Below the pieces are notes generated by a model. That model worked only from the letters and a program-made list of their open reading frames with translations, was not told the origin of the DNA and made no database searches. The position numbers were made by a program, and so were the translations under genes. From the NCBI GenBank assembly GCA_900549455.1, contig UROM01000077.1:1-8241 (forward strand): DNA of 8,241 bases, written 5' to 3'. Source of the DNA: an uncultured Collinsella sp. GTDB taxonomy: Bacteria; Actinomycetota; Coriobacteriia; Coriobacteriales; Coriobacteriaceae. Below, piece after piece: positions 5,285 through 8,241 of this stretch (the stretch's first letter is position 1; the number at the start of each line of letters is the position of its first letter).

Positions 5285-6334
5285 TTAACGGACAACGTGG
5301 ACGGCAGGACCGCCTGGCACCGGCTCGCACACGCGACCGACGGCGGCGGCGATGCACCCCTCGGCATGCAAACGGCGCGCAAGCTCATCCACATCGGCAG
5401 CAGGTGCCGCGATGAGTAGGCCACCAGACGTCTGCGGATCGTACAGCGCGTCGAGCATGCCCGGCTCCAGGTCCTCGTCGACAGCCACACGCGGGTCAAA
5501 GAAGTCCTGGTTGCGGTAGGAGCCCGCGGGGATAATGCCCAGACGCGCCATGTCAAGCACCTGATCAAAGAGCGGCACCGCCCCCGACGCAAGCTCAATC
5601 TGCACGCCCGAGCCCTCGGCCATCTCGCACGCATGCCCGATCAGGCCAAAGCCCGTAATGTCGGTGCAGCCGTGAAGCTCAAGTCCCTCGGCCAAACGAA
5701 TCGGAGCCTCGTTGAGGGTGCGCATCGAGTCAAACATGGCCGCGGCCTCGTCTTGCTCGATAAGCTCGCCCTTAATGGCCGTGGTGATGATGCCCGAGCC
5801 GATCGCCTTGGTCAGCAACAGGACGTCGCCCACGCGCGCGCCGCTATTGGCAAGCATACGATCGAGCGCGACAAAGCCGCTCACGGACAGGCCGTACTTG
5901 GGCTCGTCGTCGTTGATGGTGTGGCCGCCCGCGATGGAGCAACCCGCCTCGACGCACTTGTCGGCGCCGCCCGCCAGAATCTGACCTGCGACCTCGACGC
6001 CCAGGCAACTGGGAATGCACAGCAGGTTCATGGCATGGCTCGGCCGCCCGCCCATGGCGTAGATGTCCGACAGCGAGTTGGCCGCGGCGATCTGGCCAAA
6101 CAGAAACGGGTCGTCGACCATCGGCGGGAAGAAGTCGACGGACTGAACGAGGCCCAGGTTATCGCCGACGCGAAAGACGCTCGCATCGTCGGAGGTATCG
6201 AACCCCACGAGCAAGTTGTCGTTATGCACATTGGGTAAGTCGCCCAGGACCTGGACGAGGGCTCCGGGAGCCAACTTAGCGGCTCAACCGCTCGCGGCCG
6301 TCATGGACGTGAGCTTAATCTGATCGTCAGCCAT
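5285..6334 (-). CDS. selD: Selenide, water dikinase (SelD) containing selenocysteine at residue 17
   Basis: A 349-residue enzyme that makes selenophosphate from selenide and ATP. The frame contains one in-frame TGA (6286-6284) at codon 17, within ASG-Sec-AAK. This is the exact position of the catalytic Cys17/Sec of known SelD proteins, followed by Lys20 at the expected place. Downstream are DTSDDA, SVDFFPPMVDDP, SDIYAMGG, CSIAGGHTI, TDITGFGLIGH and the C-terminal PQTSGG, all typical of SelD. The start ATG at 6334 has a strong GGGAGGAGG six bases upstream. A start after the TGA (TTG at 6274) has no ribosome binding site and would lose both active-site residues. Candidate SECIS hairpins follow the TGA. 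The gene begins 72 nt after the activase and ends 57 nt before yedF. The host must have SelA, SelB and tRNA-Sec, encoded outside this window. Standard gene calling would truncate this gene. Confidence 0.96.
6240..6286 (-). promoter_or_regulatory. Candidate bacterial SECIS element in selD (includes the UGA)
   Basis: Just 3' of the UGA (6286-6284) are two tandem hairpins inside the coding sequence. The distal one is UCGUCCAG-GUC-CUGGGCGA (6258-6240), an 8-bp stem with one U-G pair and a 3-nt loop starting with G, placed 33 nt after the UGA. This fits the usual bSECIS description: a small apical loop with G among its first bases, about 16-37 nt from UGA. The proximal one is GGCUC-CCG-GAGCC (6272-6260). 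The GGCUC arm could instead pair with GAGCC overlapping the UGA itself (6285-6281), so alternative folds are possible. The folding was done by eye. Confidence 0.6.
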
Positions 6335-6406
6335 CGATACCTCCTCCCTCTTCGGTCAATCATTTTCTCCCAGTATACGCATGAATGCGAGCCTGCAGCG
6401 GGTGCA

Positions 6407-7171
6407 TTAATTGAGCGCCTGTGCGCGAATCGCCGCGCCGATCGCTCCGGCAAAGCGAGCCTGGGGCGAGGTGGTCACCGGCGACCCCAGCAGCTCGCCC
6501 AACCGCTCCACAACGTAAGCGTTCTCGCACAGGCCACCGGTCAGGTAGTACGGGGCGCCCGCGGCCTGCCCGGCCATGGTCACCACGCGCGAGACCACGC
6601 TGTCGATCACACCGCGGGCGATGTTCTCGCGCGGCTCACCGCGACCGATCAGGCTGATGACCTCGCTTTCGGCAAACACCGTGCACATGCTGCTGATCTT
6701 GGTAGGCTCGCCGGTGCGGGCGAGGTCTGCCATCTGCTGCTGGGTAATGCCTAGGCGGTCGGCCATGATCTCCAAGAAGCGCCCCGTGCCGGCGGCGCAC
6801 TTGTCGTTCATGGCAAACTTGGCCACGCGGCCACTTTTAAGCTGAATGACCTTGGTGTCCTGGCCGCCCACGTCAATCACCGTGCCGTGATCGCCAAACA
6901 GGCGCACGGCACCGGTGCCGTGGCAGGTAATCTCGGTCACGACCTTGTGCGCATAGGGCACGGCGACACGACCGTAGCCAGTCGCGACCACGCGAACATC
7001 GTCGCCCGTCACGTCATAGCCAGCCGCTGCCAGTGCCTCGCGCAGCCGCTCGGAAGCATCGACCGAGGAAAACCCGGTTGGCTGCACGCACGTCCACGCC
7101 ACCGAACCCTCCCCGTCGACCACAGCAGCCTTAGCCGCCGTAGACCCGATATCGATCCCAATCCCTATCAT
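6407..7171 (-). CDS. 2-hydroxyacyl-CoA dehydratase activase / ATP-dependent reductase (ASKHA family)
   Basis: A 254-residue cytosolic protein of the HgdC/YjiL type. It would use ATP hydrolysis to push an electron at very low potential into its partner dehydratase-type protein. ATPase motifs are DIGST (7-11), DVGGQDTK (100-107) and TGGL (211-214). The two cysteines expected to bind a [4Fe-4S] cluster at the dimer interface are Cys125 in NDKCAAGTGRFLE and Cys163 in SSMCTVFAESE. The length is normal for the family. The start at 7171 has GGGAG upstream. The partner gene lies just upstream on the same strand, separated by 155 nt containing a structured repeat; selD follows 72 nt downstream. In the gap before selD a palindrome CGCATTCATGCG (6389-6378) is followed by TATACT, which might be a weak internal promoter. 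The oxygen sensitivity known for the family fits an anaerobe. Confidence 0.94.
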   Translation of the reverse strand: MIGIGIDIGSTAAKAAVVDGEGSVAWTCVQPTGFSSVDASERLREALAAAGYDVTGDDVRVVATGYGRVAVPYAHKVVTEITCHGTGAVRLFGDHGTVIDVGGQDTKVIQLKSGRVAKFAMNDKCAAGTGRFLEIMADRLGITQQQMADLARTGEPTKISSMCTVFAESEVISLIGRGEPRENIARGVIDSVVSRVVTMAGQAAGAPYYLTGGLCENAYVVERLGELLGSPVTTSPQARFAGAIGAAIRAQALN

Positions 7172-7231
7172 GGCTCTCTCCCAATCTAAACATCAAAGGT
7201 AGCGGCGCGTTCAGGCGCCTTAGCTCTAGGT

Positions 7232-7324
7232 TTCTCAGATGCCGGAGATTGCCCCGAAAGAGGAGCGCAGCGTACTTTGGGTACGCAAGCGACGGTTTGA
7301 GGGGCAAGATCCGGTGCCTGAGGA
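7232..7324. repeat. Nested palindromic (REP-like) element between dehydratase and activase
   Basis: Imperfect outer arms (about 7232-7255 and 7301-7324) match at roughly three quarters of positions. Their best core is CCGGAnnnTGCCCC at 7242-7255 against 7301-7314. They enclose a perfect inner hairpin GCGTAC-TTTGG-GTACGC (7270-7286), with unpaired stretches between. The element fills most of the 155-nt gap 7172-7326. A second small hairpin GGCGC/GCGCC lies at 7204-7219. There is no T-run typical of a terminator, so it looks more like a REP-type repeat or an mRNA processing or stabilising structure that sets different levels for the two proteins. Confidence 0.6.
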
Positions 7325-7326
7325 AG

Positions 7327-8202
7327 CTAGAGGGTTTCGATGAAGGCGGCGATGCGCGTCTCGATCTGACCCATGTCGCCATTGCTGTAATCGGTCTCAA
7401 TCTTCATGTACGGAATGCCCGCACCCTCGACAGCCTCCTGCATGCGCGCGCTCTCAACGTTGAAGGTGTGGCAGGCCTGCAGCACGCTCTCTACCACGCC
7501 ATCGACATGGTACTTCTCGCACATAGCCAGCGTGTTTCCCATGCGGCCTTCGTTAGGCGTCATGACCGAGCAGTTGATGTCCAGGTAGCGGTCGGCGATG
7601 GCGCGCAGGATGTCGGGAGCATCCGGGTCGATCATCATGGCCGCCGTGCGCTCGCCCGAGCAGTCGTCCATGCACACGACCACACCACCGTTGGACTCGA
7701 TGGTGCGGCCGATCTTGTTGATCACGCCGCCCACCGGGCAGCCAGTGATCAGAATGCGCTTGGCATCCGCCGTAATCGGGCGCTCGCCAGCCTCGTAGGA
7801 CTCACGCAGCTTGGCGACCTTTTGCTCCAGCTGCTGCGTATAGGCCTCGATATCAAAACTGAACGTACCGGCGAACATGGTGCTCATCAGGTCGACGCCG
7901 CTCATAGCCGCCGGCTGGTTGACCTGCAGGGCGAACATCTCGAGCTGAGCCGCACGCAGGCGATTGCGGCGGCGGACGGCAGCGCGCAGGTCGTCGTCGG
8001 TGATCGTAATACCGTAGAAGTTCTCGATCTCCTCCTTGAGCAGACGGCACTCCTCATACCAGCCTTCACGCTCGTAGGCGCGATCGCGACTCTGCGGAAG
8101 ATGCAGAATGTGCGTGCGCTTGAGCTCGTTGAGTAGCTCGTACATCTTCTTCTTGCCGTCGCAGGTTGTCTCACCGATGATCATGTCGCTAAAGTACGTA
8201 AA
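7327..8202 (-). CDS. 2-hydroxyacyl-CoA dehydratase family / double-cubane cluster-type protein, N-terminus missing
   Basis: The C-terminal 291 residues of a HgdB/YjiM-type protein. The first genomic codon is Phe at 8202, and the residues before it come from adapter. By family length, about 90-130 residues are missing. Seen in order (partial numbering): GETTCDGKKKMYE (Cys14), GWYEEC (Cys52), LITGCPVGG (Cys155), VVCMDDCSGER (Cys177, Cys181), DINCSVMTPN (Cys211), MCEKYHVDGVV (Cys228) and LQACHTF (Cys244). Several of these would be iron-sulfur ligands. The CDGKKKMYE and CSGER segments resemble the YjiM-like branch, some members of which carry a double-cubane [8Fe-9S] cluster and reduce small molecules, more than the classic 2-hydroxyglutaryl-CoA enzyme. 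The activase downstream is its expected electron donor. No second dehydratase subunit is visible, though one could lie upstream. The true substrate is unknown. Confidence 0.9.
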   Translation of the reverse strand, partial: FTYFSDMIIGETTCDGKKKMYELLNELKRTHILHLPQSRDRAYEREGWYEECRLLKEEIENFYGITITDDDLRAAVRRRNRLRAAQLEMFALQVNQPAAMSGVDLMSTMFAGTFSFDIEAYTQQLEQKVAKLRESYEAGERPITADAKRILITGCPVGGVINKIGRTIESNGGVVVCMDDCSGERTAAMMIDPDAPDILRAIADRYLDINCSVMTPNEGRMGNTLAMCEKYHVDGVVESVLQACHTFNVESARMQEAVEGAGIPYMKIETDYSNGDMGQIETRIAAFIETL

Positions 8203-8241
8203 CTGTCTCTTATACACATCTGACGCTGCCGACGATCGCAT
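8203..8241. other. Nextera library adapter (Read 1 transposon end, partial i5 index)
   Basis: CTGTCTCTTATACACATCT at 8203-8221 is the reverse complement of the transposon mosaic end, followed by GACGCTGCCGACGA (8222-8235), the Read 1 adapter. The last six bases, TCGCAT, fit the beginning of a reverse-complemented i5 index, recalled as S522. None of this is genomic. Translated in frame with the dehydratase it gives the false N-terminus MRSSAASDVYKRQ. Confidence 0.97.

Noticed and set aside
6272..6274. TTG at 6274 as the selD start
   Set aside because: It has no Shine-Dalgarno, and it removes the active-site residue 17 and Lys20. The upstream ATG with GGGAGGAGG plus Sec readthrough explains the sequence fully.
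7249..8136. Long plus-strand open frame opposite the dehydratase
   Set aside because: It is antisense to a clearly conserved gene. It is a shadow of GC-rich codon bias, and its His/Arg/Ala-rich product has no recognisable motifs.

Overview
This is about 8.16 kb of bacterial DNA (positions 48-8202) with Illumina Nextera library adapters left on both ends. Every convincing gene lies on the minus strand, so transcription runs from high to low coordinates. The GC-rich coding, the CCA-encoding tRNAs and the gene content (selenocysteine-containing SelD, YedF/DUF3343, a 2-hydroxyacyl-CoA dehydratase pair, BrnQ) suggest an anaerobic gut actinobacterium of the Coriobacteriia, Collinsella-like. That assignment is recalled from family patterns, not from a search.

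Layout in transcription order (right to left): a 2-hydroxyacyl-CoA dehydratase/double-cubane-type protein cut off by the adapter at its N-terminus (8202-7327); a 155-nt gap filled by a nested palindromic element; its ATP-dependent activase (7171-6407); selD (6334-5285), which reads through an in-frame UGA at codon 17, the catalytic Cys/Sec position; yedF (5227-4601); a DUF3343 gene (4581-4330); a cysteine desulfurase/selenocysteine lyase-like gene overlapping it by ATGA (4333-3194); a strong terminator (3170-3136); brnQ (3116-1758); a consensus promoter driving tRNA-Pro(TGG) and tRNA-Gly(TCC) (1666-1510) with their terminator; and a lower-GC gene for an AbiEi-like/DUF559-like protein (1160-159) bracketed by two inverted copies of a ~97-nt palindromic repeat.

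The selenium genes form a plausible mobilisation and delivery chain. The NifS-like enzyme would release sulfur or selenium from cysteine or selenocysteine. YedF and DUF3343 carry cysteines suited to holding or passing it on, and SelD makes selenophosphate. SelD is itself a selenoprotein, so the operon's product depends on its own output. The dehydratase/activase pair just upstream on the same strand is an ATP-driven low-potential electron module; a link to selenium chemistry is inference from gene order only.

The most notable observations are the selenocysteine SelD, with a candidate bSECIS that conventional gene calling would miss, and the inverted pair of structured repeats around the putative nuclease/defence gene. 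Other points of interest are the structured element between dehydratase and activase, an inverted copy of the tRNA-Gly T-arm next to that tRNA, and the adapter ends, which create a false protein N-terminus.
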